Positions 47,491 through 60,300 are shown, counted from the first letter of the stretch. The stretch is DNA of 64,000 nt from Mytilus californianus (GCF_021869535.1 NW_026262581.1:100988271-101052270); one strand, 5' to 3'. Notes: a model not told the origin generated them from the sequence alone. Translations and numbers: made by a program.

Positions 47491-48475
47491 TCTACATTTA
47501 CATTTTTATTTTCTGTTGTATATATGATTGTACATTGTCCTGTCCATTGTAATTAATCTTGTCATTCGTATAGGAGCGGAATTTTTATATCATGGTAACT
47601 GGTCACTTGTTTTCCGTTCCCTGCATTGTATTGCTGTACGTGTGTATGCATTTGATTTCTGAATTGAATATTGTTTATAATGAATATTTTGAAGTGTTTA
47701 TTTTTATGAAAGTTCGCAGGGATTAAAAAGAAATCTACGAGAAAGGAAAAACTTCTGAAACATTTATGTTGCAATAAAAGGGGAAACAATGTTCTCAAGA
47801 TAAGGACATATACGTAATAATGGTGTCAAAATTTCAACACCCATACAGTAAAAAACATAAGTTCCTACTTGACTTCATCACATTACAAAAACGAACTGTT
47901 CCTTACAAAATGCTCAGAAAGTCATCGAGTAATTCATAGTATGTTCGATATTTTCACCATGAAGGAATTTTTATCAATCGGTTAACGTAAAAAAACAAAT
48001 TAATAAATAAACAAGCGGCAACACCAACGCTGATTTGGAATCGAGTAGATAGTGATATTATAGTAAAAGGTGATTATTTTCCGGTTTGTGACAGAATAAT
48101 CACAGTATCTAAACGTATACCGGGGTATATATTTACCCGCTATTGTGCGGAGATACACTGGTGCTTCTTGAATACAAAGATAATTGACAATCTTGAACAG
48201 CCTTATGTCTCGATATTTGTAGGTTTCAATTATAATTTTGTTTTCTTCTGCTAATGTAAATTATTACTTGGTTCTCATTCTTAATGTGTACCTTGTTTAG
48301 TAATTGCTATGTCTCGTACCCTTAGAAGAGTTCTCTCATTACACACTTTTTATTTCAAGCTTCTGGCAGCATATTAAAATTAATTTCAAATGTGTAGAAA
48401 TTTAGCACAAGAAGTAGTCATTATTAAAGGGATAGAAGTTATTTTTTGAGCAGTGAATAGGATCCGGATTTTGAT
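47491..48475. other. No gene seen
   Basis: Sequence between the LINE fragment and the last lectin exon. It probably includes the 3' UTR of the lectin gene just below 48476. A clear AATAAA signal next to the stop is not visible on the minus strand. Confidence 0.35.
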
Positions 48476-48714
48476 TTAATTAATTGGAATTTCACACACA
48501 AAATACATTCGGAGCTTATCATTGCAGCTTACATCGACAATTTCTGGGGATGTGATGAAAGTGAATAACCCACAATCGTAATCAGGGTCCTCAGGGTTGT
48601 TGCTATCAGGAAGATTGTTCAAATAATCAGTTACATGTACTCCAAACACATTAACAAACGGTTCACCATTAATCCACGTTGTGCCTTTCAATCCAGCCCA
48701 GAACTTATTGACAC
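48476..48714 (-). CDS. PAN/C-type lectin protein, exon 3 (end)
   Basis: Second half of the C-type lectin-like domain and the stop (TAA, 48478-48476). The acceptor CAACTTTATTTTAG ends at 48715. The exon starts with two bases that complete a Cys codon (T+GT, residue 164). It encodes NKFWAGLKGTTWINGE, then the loop region NNLPDSNNPEDPDYDCG, and ends DVSCNDKLRMYFVCEIPIN. The WAGL core and Cys 211, 227 and 237 identify the fold. The calcium-site WND triplet reads IVD (222-224), and the EPN/QPD position reads LPD at best. Classical calcium-dependent sugar binding is therefore doubtful. Confidence 0.92.
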
Positions 48715-50093
48715 CTAAAATAAAGTTGAACAATGTAACTTTTTTGAGAATATCAACTGATTTCAAGTATTAAATTGATGGAAATTTACAAAAAATGTTT
48801 TGATATTTCTGCCATAAAAAAATGCATCTTTCAATCACAGAGAGCGAGGTCGGAGGATTGCGCAATAGTTACTATCTGACAAAATGGACAGACCGTGTTC
48901 GTAAAAGCTTCCTTTACTCGATAAGTTCGGGTTGAATGGACTTTATAAAGTGTGTTTCACATGGAGAAATGTTTATTTGACCAGATCTCATCTCTAGATT
49001 TTGCAGGTAAGTGAAAATGTTATTGTACTTCACACGTTGAAAGGTGCGTAACTAAGGCTCGTCTCAGTTCCACAAGCGTCGCCATTTTGTATATGCGTGA
49101 GCTACATCTTTTGAAAAATACTGATTTAATAGGTTTTTTTTCTGCTAGGAAGTAATGCCAGACGAGCAATAGAATGAGACGAAGCATGTAGTCAATTTGG
49201 TCAAGGAACACCATTAAAAAATAAACGACATTCAATACGTTCCTTGTTTTCTAAAAAAAAAATAGTGACTTTTACACAGGTAAAAACGCACAATATAGTT
49301 GTTAGAATGAAAAAAAAAAATGGATGCCTAAGTCATCATTTACTGTGCAATGAATTTGAGTTTAATTTTCAATTTGCATCTAGATGGGATTTACAGAATA
49401 GAGAATTATGGGAAAAAAGTGTAGAGTAAAGGGCAAAAAAAAAGGAATAGGGAAAAAAAGGCAAAAAAAGAAAAAAAGAAAAAAGAGAATAAAGAATACT
49501 TGGGAGCTAAAATATGAAGAATACATAATAATGTGCAAAAACAAATAAAGAATAGAGAAAAATGGTCTAAGGAAATAAAGAATAAAGATATAAAGGACCC
49601 ACATCCAGACCATCATAAATACTGATCCTGATTGGTGCCCATGCTTGAAAACCTTCACCACAGTGTATCATACATAAACTAGAAGTTTCAGTTTTTGTCC
49701 CCAAACTTCATAATATTCAACGAAAGTGAAGGGACAACCTAGCAATAACCGTTGTTACAAACATAGTTTACCTTTTTTTTTACAAAGGAATAGAACAACT
49801 GGATAATATCACTTATACTAATTGAGATGGTGGTTCATGGCTAAGTTGTGTAGCGCCAAATGTAAAATTATTTGTCAAATTTATACAGAAATGAGCATCG
49901 AATACAATAAAACGGGATGTTTACAGGAATACAAAAAAAATCTAATATATAACCCGTACATCTACAGGAAAGTTTTGCACCAAATCATATAAAACATAAG
50001 AAACATATAATCTGAATGTTCAAATGGATCATCTAAAATCTTTGTTTATTACACTTGTTTGTATTTAGATTATTCTTACAAATCAAAACTTAC
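48715..50093 (-). other. Lectin gene intron 2 with purine-rich tract
   Basis: 1379-bp intron. The stretch 49430-49600 is strongly biased to A and G on the plus strand (AAAAAAAGGAATAGGGAAAA type) and is low-complexity. The 93-codon minus-strand frame across it (49380-49661) is Phe- and Leu-rich only because of this bias. Confidence 0.7.
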
Positions 50094-50267
50094 AGCTAAG
50101 ATAATTACTCAGGAAAGTCCACTTTGACATTGTATTGATACTAACTAGAAGACCGCCATCCTGCTGACACATCAGATTTGCATTAGTCCAAGAACTCTGT
50201 ACCCTATAAAAATGTTTTAGACATGTCCCAATATGTTCAATGTAGTCATATCCTGGCAAATTGCAAC
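50094..50267 (-). CDS. PAN/C-type lectin protein, exon 2
   Basis: First half of the C-type lectin-like domain, 174 nt. The acceptor TTATCTTTGTAG ends at 50268 and the donor CTTAGCT|GTAAGTTTTG begins at 50093. Phase 1 at both ends matches the neighbours. It encodes CNLPGYDYIEHIGTCLKHFY (residues 107-126, including the extra N-terminal Cys pair 107/120 of long-form domains), then SSWTNANLMCQQDGGLLVSI and SKWTFLSNYLS. The S-W-x-x-A-x-x-x-C-x-x-x-GG-x-L pattern is diagnostic. There is no other in-frame coding unit on this strand in the 13-kb intron upstream. Confidence 0.92.
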
Positions 50268-51814
50268 CTACAAAGATAAGTTCTGTGAATAATTGTTTGA
50301 AGTACAGACACGTAGGATGTATAATTCCAAAGAGTTGCGGCAATTGCACACAACTGCATATCTGACCAGGTAAATGATTCTGCTTGTGGTTTTGCTAATG
50401 GGATCTATTGATTCTTTTATAGAGGTTGGCGACTTTCTTCCCATCATGTGTGTTTTAAAGATACCTGTTACCAATGATGGATATAAATGTGACGTCATTT
50501 GAAGGTGTTGTCAAAAAATTCGATATCCTCTGATATGGTAAAACTGTTTTTCGTTCAATAAAAAAGTATGACTCTTGTCATTTAGATAGGCAGCGAATAT
50601 ATATAGTGAATATATGTAGATATATAGAAATGGAAGTTTGCCGTTGAGGTTATGCAAGGAAAAATTAAAGAATATGAATTCTGCCACCAGGCGTACGCGT
50701 GCTTACATTATATTTGATTAATCAGTTTTTACCCCAAATTATTTATTTATGTCTGTAATCAAACATTAGGAACGTTTTGTCAATAAGTTAGTTTCTCAAC
50801 CGAAACTCACAGTATAGATGTACGTCAATATATGAAGCAGATCCCACTGTAAAACAATAATACAATTACCGCTTCCATTATTACTTCTAAAAAGGGTATA
50901 TCAGATAGGGTCAGTAATTTAGCCTGTCGTTTTCATAAAACTCATCAAAAATGTTGTAAGGCATCAATCCAGCAGACATTGGAACAAGATCACATAAAGG
51001 TTCCTGACAGTGTTTGGCAAGTTGTATCAAAAGATTAATATCCACATCCCTGCATTTGTTTGTCATATTGGAGTCTTTATTCAACAGTATTTAGAACTGA
51101 GTGCGACAGACCTATATCAGTTAGGTCTATAATACTTGTGCAACTGTAGTAAATTTGATCTTACAATTGTGTATCTTGTTTATTCGTTGTATTCTTGTAT
51201 GCGTATTTTATTTGCTATTGCTTAACTCTTAAGGTTGTACTTTTGCAATACAGATTATTATTTATCCGAAATCGTTCGATATGCCCGTGTCTGTAGTGAC
51301 ATGATAGATTTCAATGAACATAACTGTATCAATAGTAAGTTATTACGTTAAGGATTTCGTTACCACAAATTACTTTAAACCTTTGCTAAATTCTATTGTA
51401 GATGCATGCGTGTTGCTCTATCTTTAGTTTTAAGTGTAGAGTTTTTGGGCTATTGTTTGTCCTTTCGTCGTTCTCCATACACGACGTTGTCTTGTCGTTC
51501 TTCTACTTATGTTTTCTTATTGCCCCTTTGTACCTTCTCTTCCCTTTTTTTTATATATTCAACAGGCACAAATTGACATTTTATCGCATGCATGGCTAAC
51601 CACAGCAAAAGTAACATAAAAGTTAGGTAGCATACCAAATACTTGAGGAGCTACATGACCAAGAGGGACTTAAAAGAATAGGGGCAACTTTGCCTGAAGG
51701 AGTTGGAATATTCGTTTCCGAGTAATTTCTGAATTTAGGAAATGCATGTTATAAATCATGTCATTGCCGAAACATTTTTCGGGGACTAACAGTGCCCAAT
51801 TAGCAGTATAGACC

Positions 51815-52030
51815 GAGTGCAAAAAAGAGAGGCGAAAGATACCAAAGTGACATTCAAACTCACAAGTCAAATATAAACTGACAACGCCATGGCAAAAAAA
51901 ATAAAATGACCAAAAGACAAAAAACTGTACACAAAACACAACATAGAAAACTAAAGACCGAGCAACACGAACCCCACCAAAAACCGGGGGTGATCTAAGG
52001 TGCTCCGGAAGGGTAAGCAGACCCTGCAAG
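51815..52030 (-). repeat. Dispersed repeats F and G
   Basis: 51815-51920 is repeat F in reverse (the opposite strand encodes VVSLYLTCEFECHFGIF). 51955-52030 is repeat G (CGAGCAACACGAACCCCACC, GGTGATCTAAGGTGCTCCGG, AAGGGTAAGCAGACCCTG), also present at 14565-14600 plus 15280-15305 and, reversed, at 57085-57185. The 145-codon frame 51670-52107 is a translation of these repeats. Confidence 0.75.
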
Positions 52031-52539
52031 TAAATGAAAATAATATTTTGTATTTGATGAGTCATATAGGGTACCCAAATTGCACCTATTTTGACAGTTT
52101 TTTTCACCTACCTTTATTTAAGAAACATACAACAGTTTCCATTCTGATTTATTTGGTAGATATATCCTTATTTACTATATAGTTCCGCAAATCCATACTG
52201 AATCATAGAAATGGATTTGAACCGGTCTACAAACGATTCAAAATTCTGTAATGAGGAGTACTTAAATTGCACTCATGCTTAACAACACATCTGCAATAAC
52301 AGAAACGGTACTAATTTTATTTCACCAGATGCGCATTTCGACAATGAATGTCTCTTCGGTGATGTTCGAGGCCAATATATTTGAAAACCAAAACACTTAT
52401 AAAAATTTTAAGAAGAAAATCAAATCAAAAGGTAACAAGGAATGAGCTGTCAAATTGATATCAAACTGTTTTCTCTATTTAAAGGCGCTTTCAAGCTTTT
52501 TTTACCTGCCACAGTATATGCATATTTTCCAATCTATTC

Positions 52540-52690
52540 AGGACCTGAATGCAAAAATGAAAATTGTCATTATCAAAATTAACCACCATTTTGTCATCAG
52601 TAATAGCATAATAAAATTTTAAAAGCATTGACTGAACGGTTCATAAGTAATCGCACGGAAACGACATAAAGTGCAAATTTCCAATCTCTT
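52540..52690. repeat. ~161-bp satellite unit, left part
   Basis: CAGGACCTGAATGCAAAAAT, AAAATTGTCATTATCAAA, CATTTTGTCATCAGTAA and AACGGTTCATAAGTAATCGC match the units at 54549-54990. The unit breaks off at 52690 where the first MITE begins. Confidence 0.8.
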
Positions 52691-52691
52691 A

Positions 52692-53162
52692 GGTGAAATA
52701 CCACCATTGCTTTTCCCCTATTAGTCTTTGTTAAATTTGCACTTTTCAAAAAATTGTGCTGAATTTATCTTTGTTTCAAATAAAGAAATACTTGGTATGA
52801 GTAAAGTTTTAATCTGTCCAGTACTACAGACAAAATTTTACATCAAATTTCATTGCATATAAGATAATAACCATCACTGGAAGTTAACCAATCAAATTTA
52901 CACCCCATTCTTTCCTGTTTACAAGCTTTAGTAACCATGTAACCTCAAGTTTCCACAATATTTTATAGAAACACCAAAAAAAAAAAAAAGAAAGAATGGT
53001 GCTTTAAAACACCCAAGATATATGTTTATGACTCGGAAATGTTTTACTGCAATGAAATGTAGGATTAATTTCCTACAACTGTCAAATTCAAGGGAATATT
53101 GTTTTTTACCCTTTTTTATATGCAACCGGATGTGACGTACTATGATTTGGTGGTATTACACC
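52692..53162. mobile_element. MITE copy 1 with TA target duplication
   Basis: 471-bp element beginning GGTGAAATACCACCA and ending TGGTGGTATTACACC, flanked by TA on both sides (52690-52691, 53163-53164). It is about 90% identical by eye to 54078-54544 in the same orientation. TA duplications and short inverted ends point to Tc1/mariner-type mobilisation. No transposase is encoded; the small minus-strand frames (52928-53125) are shared by both copies only because they are copies. Confidence 0.88.
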
Positions 53163-53164
53163 TA

Positions 53165-54075
53165 AAGAAGACTTTTTTGTTGAATAAACTAAATGAGATT
53201 TTTTTCTTTTGTAATACTGGTTATTTCAAGCATTACTGTCAAGTTTTGTCATAATCAGTTCAATAGTATGAGAAAAATCTTGTATAATGTAAGACTACAT
53301 CTACAGCGATTCGAGCAAAATTTCTTCGAAAAATCCAAACCAAGCCGCATCATGATAGAATATAGTGTGGACCAATAAATGATCAAACATTTATCTCATC
53401 TGCCTATAAACAGTTGAATATGATACAAAAGATGACTCTAGGATGATAAATACCACTAGTGGACCTCTTTGTCTTCATTATATGGTCCCTTTTGGTCCAT
53501 TTATGCCTCTCATTTTCCTCAAAATTTCAACTTTTTAGGCCAATAAATCAAAATTTTGGGGTAACTTTCACACATCTAAACAAGAAATGTGATAATAAAT
53601 GACTAATTGATATATTCAAGCTGAATGAACTACCCATATAAAAGTTTACTGGCTCCATGGAGGTTTCAATAAGTCCTTACGTAAAACTTAAATTTACGCC
53701 GCGCTCCAGAGAGGGATATAAAATGCTTCCCTTTTAGTGAATAATTTTTTGTTACTGCTTCAAAAATAATTTCATTACTTTTAACTGTATATTTATTAAA
53801 GTATTACTCGGGAAAAAGTTTTTATTATATTAAAATATAAGAAATAAGGAGAAAAAGTCAGAAAAAGCTCCCCAAAACACTTGAGTATGGCTTGCTCTGT
53901 CTACTAATATTCATGGTAGAGTCATATTTCAAGACAATTTTCTCTTAAAATGTGTTTTTTGAGACTCAATCCACTCAGAATATTTCATTTTTTGCAATAT
54001 TTCACTGAAATAGCATGAGATTTTAACAAATGAGAGTACACACAAGGTCAAAGGTGCATGTGCAGCTTCCCATAA
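53165..54075. other. 0.9-kb segment between two MITE copies
   Basis: Unique-looking AT-rich sequence without a recognisable gene. It contains AAATTACGCCGCGCTCCAGA-like text near 53695 and GGTCCCTTTTGGTCC at 53487-53500. It is bounded on both sides by directly repeated MITEs and, outside them, by the same satellite. Confidence 0.6.
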
Positions 54076-54077
54076 TA

Positions 54078-54544
54078 GGTGTTATACCACCATTGTATTC
54101 CCCTATTAGTCTTTGTTAAATTTGTACTTTTCAAAAAATTGTGCAGACTTTATCTTTGTTTCAAATAAAGAAATACTTGGCATGAGTCATGTTTTATCTT
54201 GTCCAGTACTACAGACAAAATTTCACATAACATTTCATAGCATATAAGATAATAACCATCACTGGAAGTTAACCAATCAAATTTCCACCCCTTTCTTTCC
54301 TGTTTACAAGCTTTAGTAACCATGTAACCTCAAGTTTCCACAATATTTTATAGAAACACCAAAAAAAAAAAGAGGGAATGGTGCTTTGAAATACACCAGA
54401 TATATGTTTATGACTCGGAAATGTTTTACTGCAATGAAATGTAGGATTAATTTCCTACAACTGTCAAGTTCAAGGGAATATTGTTTTCGACCCTTTTTCG
54501 TACGCAACCGGATGTTCCGTACTATGATTTGGTGGTATTACACC
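54078..54544. mobile_element. MITE copy 2 with TA target duplication
   Basis: 467-bp element beginning GGTGTTATACCACCA and ending TGGTGGTATTACACC, flanked by TA (54076-54077, 54545-54546). Its outer terminal inverted repeat is cleaner than copy 1's, which has GAAATA in place of GTTATA on the left. Confidence 0.88.
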
Positions 54545-54546
54545 TA

Positions 54547-54990
54547 TTAAGGACCATCATTCCTGAACTGCAAAAATGAAAATCGTCAATATCAAACTTG
54601 ACAGCCATTTTGTCATAAGTATACAGCATATTGAAATTCTAAGAGCATTGGTTGAACGGGTCATACGTATCTGCATGGAAACACATGAAGTGTCTTCTTT
54701 CAATCTATCAAGAACCATTACTCCTGAACGGTAAAAGTGAAAATTGCCAATATCGAACTTGACATCCATTTTGTCATCAGTAACAACATCTTATAATTTG
54801 AAAAGCGTTGGTAGAAGGGTTCACTAGTTTTTGAACAGAAACAGCATAAAGTGCCTTGTTCCAATATATCAAGGACCATAACTCCTGAACGTAAAGGGGA
54901 AAATCATAAACATCCATTTTGTCATTTGTATCAACATATGGAAAAGTTTATAAGTTATTGCACGGACAAACCGCCAACTGTACTTCACCA
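54547..54990. repeat. 161-bp satellite array
   Basis: AAGGACCAT (or AAGAACCAT) starts at 54549, 54710 and 54871, so the period is 161 bp. Units contain ACTCCTGAACGGTAAAAGTG, CATTTTGTCATCAGTAAC and AAGTGCCTTGTTCCAATAT. This is the same satellite as 52540-52690. Confidence 0.88.
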
Positions 54991-55479
54991 ATTTAATAAC
55001 TGGTGTTTTCCTTCGGAAAACCCAGTTAAAAATTGATTTACGGATGTTTTGTTTTATTTCACACATCTTTTATTTTTGTTTTTCCAATAGTCTATGCCTT
55101 TTATGTATGTTTTTTGTATGAAATATCTAAATTTTAATTTTGTTTAAAAGTAGACTTTTAGTAGACGTCGCATGCAACATTGTGTAAATTCTACTTTTTT
55201 TCACTGGACACTTTATCTGTTGATATATAATGTGACTGTTTTGAGCATATTAAAGTATATATAGCTATGTAGGAAGACATGCCTAATGGCAAATAATAAA
55301 GATACGTTTAGTGTCTTAGGAAATCTATAAGAATTCCTCTGATTGTTTTGCATAATAGATGCAATTTTGGTACTGTGGCGTTATCTTGATAAACAATCAC
55401 CAGAAACGCTAAAGGCGATCATTTTAAAAGCCAAGGAAGTATCTTGATATACAGTCATAAACAATAGAATTCATCGGAA

Positions 55480-55900
55480 TCCTTCAAACACCAGTGGTAA
55501 TACCACATAAGCGGACAAAAAAACCAATAGCAAAGTCTAAGTCATCATCAAAGGGAAGTAAATATGAAACAATGCAATCAGACAAAAAAAGAATATGAGG
55601 GGTGACTTTTCATCAGACAATGTCGCTTCAATATCATCAATAAACCTCGAAGTATTGCAACAACTGCGTACCAGAGGTCTGGCAGGGAAAAACATATTCC
55701 CTTAAATAGCAATATAGCAGAACAAATTGGAACGCGGCAGGACGAAGTTCCAAAGGTTCAGAAACAGAAGTGCCATTCGAACGTCAGTAGTTATCAACGC
55801 CGCCTCTTGGTGATAGAGCCAGTCCTCATCCTACAATCAGTGGAATCTGTGAAAGTCATGTTCCACAACATTGTGCGGGTATGTTTAACAAAACAACAGT
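55480..55900 (+). other. Possible decayed coding fragment
   Basis: One frame reads MRGDFSSDNVASISSINLEV and LQQLRTRGLAGKNIFP before a stop (about 55595-55705). It has protein-like composition but no family I can name, and no splice-supported continuation. It may be a piece of a mobile-element protein. Low confidence. Confidence 0.2.
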
Positions 55901-56069
55901 TTTAATAACAAGAGTGTTTTCAGTGTGTTGATTTAGGAATTGAAAGATAAAGGGAAATCAATGTCTACACATTAAGTGTTTTGATCCAATAAGTATCCAT
56001 ATCCCTGTTAATATAAATGAAAATTTGAGCGGGGAATATCTAGATTTACATGTTTTTGTAAGTCTGCAA

Positions 56070-57445
56070 AGATTTATAAAAAGTAAAATAACAAAAATTC
56101 GAACTCCAAGGAAAATTCAAAACGGAAAGTCCCTTATCATATGGCAAAATCAAAAGCTCAAACACATCAAACGAATGGAAAACAACTGTCGCATTCCTGG
56201 CTTGGTACAGGCATTTCCTTATGTAGAAAATGGTGGGTTAAACCTTGTTTTCTAGCTAGCTAAACCTCTCACTTGTATGACAGTCGCATAAAATTTCATT
56301 ATATTGACAACAATGTGTGAACAAAACAAACAGACATAATCGGTAAAAATGTCAAAAATTAGGGTACAACAGTCAACATTGTGTTATAATCTTAATCACT
56401 ATAAAAACAAACAACTATGTCAACAAAGAAAAACAAAATGGCATATAGACAAAGCACATAAGCAAAAATGAAAGACAAGAATACAAAAAATGACCCTAGT
56501 ACAATAACACAATGGCGGGATGTATAAATACCGAGCCTAGTCAAAAGGATATTACCAAAATTGGACTAAACAGTAAAGATTGAAATATACAAAGACAAAT
56601 GAAAGAATACTTTAACACGTAATTAAGATGATAAACAGCGTCAGTACCTAGAATCTATACTTCAAGACCATCATGTATTACTTGTGAAGTTGATACGGAA
56701 TAATTATCAACAAGGTCTTGGTATCTTCCGATGAACCTTTTTAGAAAAAGGACGAGACGTTCTTTGACATTATCCTGGTTCATCAACTTTCTCCTCAGAC
56801 ACTGGTGACGTGGTAAAGTCTGAGTAGCAGATACAAGCTCTTGAATACCGAATGAGTTGGGAAATGTATATCCAATATGCAGGTGAAGTTGGTATATTGC
56901 TATAAGCTCATATTGCGTACAAAAAGTTACGGACGCCATCACGAGTTGGTTGACCGTTATGGAATATCCGTTATACAGATGATATCAGATATGTTCCTTA
57001 TGTCGTAACTACAATCCCGTTCCCTTTTAACGAATGTGACCTACCGATTTAAGACTTTTTACCGGCTTTGTATTAACTTGAGCAACACGACGGATGTTGC
57101 ATGAGGAGCAGGATCTGCTTACCCTACTGGAGTACATGAATTCACTCCCAGTTTTTGGAGGGGTTCGTGTTGTTGTACCCCTATTTGTGACATTTTGTTC
57201 ACGCATCGTTGTCAATATAATGGAATTTGATGCGGCTGTCGTACAAGTGAGAGGTTTAGCGCTATAAAACCAGGTTCAATCCACCATTTTCTACATTTGA
57301 AAAAGCCTGTATCAAGTCATGAATATGACAGTTGTTGTCCATTCGTTTGATGTGTTTTATCATTTGATTTTGCCATTTGATTAGGGACTTTCCGTTTTGA
57401 ATTTTCCTCGGAGTTCAGTATTTTTGTGATTTTACGTTTTACTTT
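56070..57445. mobile_element. Element with ~240-bp long inverted repeats
   Basis: The left arm (about 56070-56315) and the right arm (about 57190-57445) are inverted copies: AAAATTCAAAACGGAAAGTC, ACACATCAAACGAATGGA, TAGAAAATGGTGG and AAACCTCTCACTTGTA occur in order on opposite strands. Between them, the minus strand encodes VSATQTLPRHQCLRRKLMNQ and FLKRFIGRYQDLVDNYSVST (56942-56655), similar to KYKDLIDKYPVSTS in the remnant near 44040. A repeat G stretch lies at 57085-57185. Inverted long repeats occur in DIRS-like and some Penelope-like elements, but no recombinase or reverse transcriptase remains here, so the class is open. Confidence 0.65.
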
Positions 57446-57764
57446 TTAGTTATGGGATTTTGTATTTGTGTTATCAGTAATAAGTATTGACGTTAACTGT
57501 TCGACATGCTTGTACTTTTTAAAATCTTTCACATATGTCACTATAAATATTATGATAAAATGAAAATGTTTATGAAACGCTTACACAGGAAATGAAATAT
57601 TTCTATTTTGAAGGATTCTTCTTTTATATTTTGTTTTCGTAGCAAAAATTGTTGGCAGTTATCTATTGGTAAGAGAGAAATAACTTATCAAAGTTTAAAA
57701 CCGAATGTAAGGAATGCAAAGAAAATAAAATACATCCCATAAACCAGCTTAAGAGAACATTGTT

Positions 57765-58080
57765 TTTTTACTTTACGTCCAGTGGCAATTAAATCATGCA
57801 TGCTCAGGACGAGACCAAATTAATGATTAATACATGTAGTGAGTTGAAGCTGAAAATGGAATGAAGGACGGAAAATTTGGACTATCACTGGAACATTCAG
57901 GTATGATGAACAAGGACAGACATTTTGCCTAGCAATCTGAGGGCGTGGCATTCTCTCTTCCCGATGCATAGTATTTAAGGTCCCTATTCCGAACGGACGT
58001 GGCTGCGTATATATATATATCCTGCATAACCTAACGGATGAACCACTTTGGCAAGGGTTTTCTTACCGGTCGGAATAAGA
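57765..58080. repeat. SINE-like dispersed repeat
   Basis: TTTACGTCCAGTGGCAATTA, ATCATGCATGCTCAGGACGA, GGAAAATTTGGACTATCACTGG and CCCTATTCCGAACGGACG, with a (TA)n patch at 58008-58020. It shares order and text with 46755-47060, and its 3' part with 62605-62770 (TTCTGATCGGACGTGGATTT). Confidence 0.65.
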
Positions 58081-58099
58081 CTTATTGATGACCATATGT

Positions 58100-60300
58100 C
58101 CATACCCCAGTCAACCCAAAGAGGTGTCTGTGCATTCGAAGGAAAATATGTTAGTCAAATAAACGTTCCACGAGTATCAATATTAAAGTAATCTCATTCC
58201 AACACAGAAGCAGGTTACAGAATTAGAAATACCTTAAGGACTTGCAGTCAACCAGCAGTCGGATCGATCCAGTACGAATGTAGTAGAGATGGAAATTATC
58301 GCGGAAATTGTAAGAGCAAAAGGATTTTTTCTCAAAATATTGAATTTGCTTGAAAATGATTACATCGAATTGACATATTATGATACTTCATTTCTGTAAA
58401 ATAAAAATTACTGGCTTTCTTGAATACCTCAACACTTCCATTTATTTCCACAAGACTAGAACTTTAAAGGGCGACAATTATTGCATTTAATAACTTATCC
58501 AACACTAAATTTTACGTTGCGATTTAGTATTAGTACCAGAGGAATCCTTTATTTAATTTTCATATTCTTTCTAAAATTCTAACATATATTTGAATCTTAA
58601 TAAACCATACACAAGATGATAACACAGTGACACATTTTAATCCAAAAGAAAACTTCAAAATATGTTTGCAAGTTGTTACGATTGTATGCATACTTTCTGG
58701 TAATTTCATTAATCCATCCTAAACCAGCGAAGATTTAAGATGTAATATTTTACCATATATCATATTGGTCAAACTGACAAAAAAATCGTTTGTCATAGAT
58801 GGGTTTATAAAAAGATCATTAATAACAAATGTACGGTTTCCTTTTTTAATAATTAAACACATCAGTTTCTGTGGTCTAGAAAAGTTATCTTATGTAGATT
58901 ACCTTGGTTTATGACGAAACACACGCGCGCAAGTTCGCTCTCCAACATATCGTTATCAAAATGTATGTCTAGAGTTATTTAACTTAACGTAGTTGAATTT
59001 AGATTCTTCTGATGAAGTTTATTTCAAAATGTGTTTCCCAAACGAAAGACCTATACAATTAAAATGTTATTTCTAAGGTCGGACTTCATTATAACATCAT
59101 ACTTAAAATGCTAACTCACATTATAGTTAAATTGTATAAAACACTAATAATAAACATTTTTAATAATGGACATGTATATTTATTCTATTCATCAATGCTG
59201 TGAAAATAACGTTAACGTCAGATTTTGGCACAAGCTGATAGACAAGACGTTAAAATAATTTTGTAAAATTGGAGTAACTGTATTGTTTATCAAGTTATCA
59301 ATATACTGGAGAACCATATTTGATTTGTCAATTTTAGTACCACGACGATCATTTGCAATTTTTACATTGTTATTCATGATTTGAATACACATTGATATAC
59401 TTATTCTTATATTGAAAGATCAGATTAAGCCTTTATGTTATTGGTATTCTTTACTTCCGATGTTTATTCGTTAAATGATGCAAACACTAGATCTTAAAAA
59501 TATACTGTGGTAATCAAAAAAAATTATTATGCGCATAATAAATACATATCAAACATGGAATAAAAAAGAGGAAGCTTTTTTTTTAAAGTAAGATTGTGCT
59601 TTAATTTGACCAATCAATGGTACTAATTATTTTTAAAATGACATCTACATTATCTCTTCATCAAATGTAAATATTGGAATTTTTACTATAATGTTCCATA
59701 AAACAGAAGATATGAATATCAAATAATAGTGAGTAGATCCATTATAAAAATAGATATAAACGTATAATCCAAACATTTAAAATAATTGCCTTGAACAAAC
59801 ATTATCTTTCCGAAATCAATGCGTGCTTTAAATGCATATTAGGCCTAATTGGAAATAACACTTAGTAAATGTCCTGCGTCCGAAGCACTTGTCTGTTTTT
59901 ACTTTCATTAGGAAAGCTTAAACTCGAACATTTGAAAGCCAAGGATGTATAAGTACATGAAAACTATAGAATCTAAATCACCAAAGCGGACCTAGACGGA
60001 ATAGCCGAATTCTTCGAAAGCCAACCTTTCCTGAGGATATTGAACCTTAGTTTCTTATTAATTTGGGTTGTCTGTCACTATGTATATGTTAGCGGCGATA
60101 AGTGAAATAAGGCAGTAAGTCTGTTGCCTAAATGATGTTAGGCATTACTCTTAAATCCTAGGATTTAAACTTAAATCCTGAAAAGTATGTTCATACATTA
60201 ATCTTAATACCTAAAATTTAAAGGAGGATAAATAAAAAGACATTTATTCCAATGTAAAATACACTATTAGTCTTAGATACATTTTTTTAGTTGTTATTGG
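58100..60300. other. No gene seen (lectin intron 1)
   Basis: AT-rich intronic sequence. No supported exon, array or transposase fragment was seen. The lectin gene splices across it with matching phases, so no additional exon is required. Confidence 0.4.

Noticed and set aside
49380..49661. 93-codon hydrophobic minus-strand frame, possible membrane protein
   Set aside because: It reflects the purine-rich tract at 49430-49600 read in reverse (Phe and Leu from TTT/CTT). It lies in a lectin intron.
50880..51110. Plus-strand text reading CCKASIQQTLEQDHIKVPDS
   Set aside because: Short and interrupted by a stop. I cannot match it to a family or connect it by splice sites, so I do not call it.
51670..52107. 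145-codon minus-strand frame
   Set aside because: It spans repeats F and G, which occur elsewhere in other orientations and contexts.
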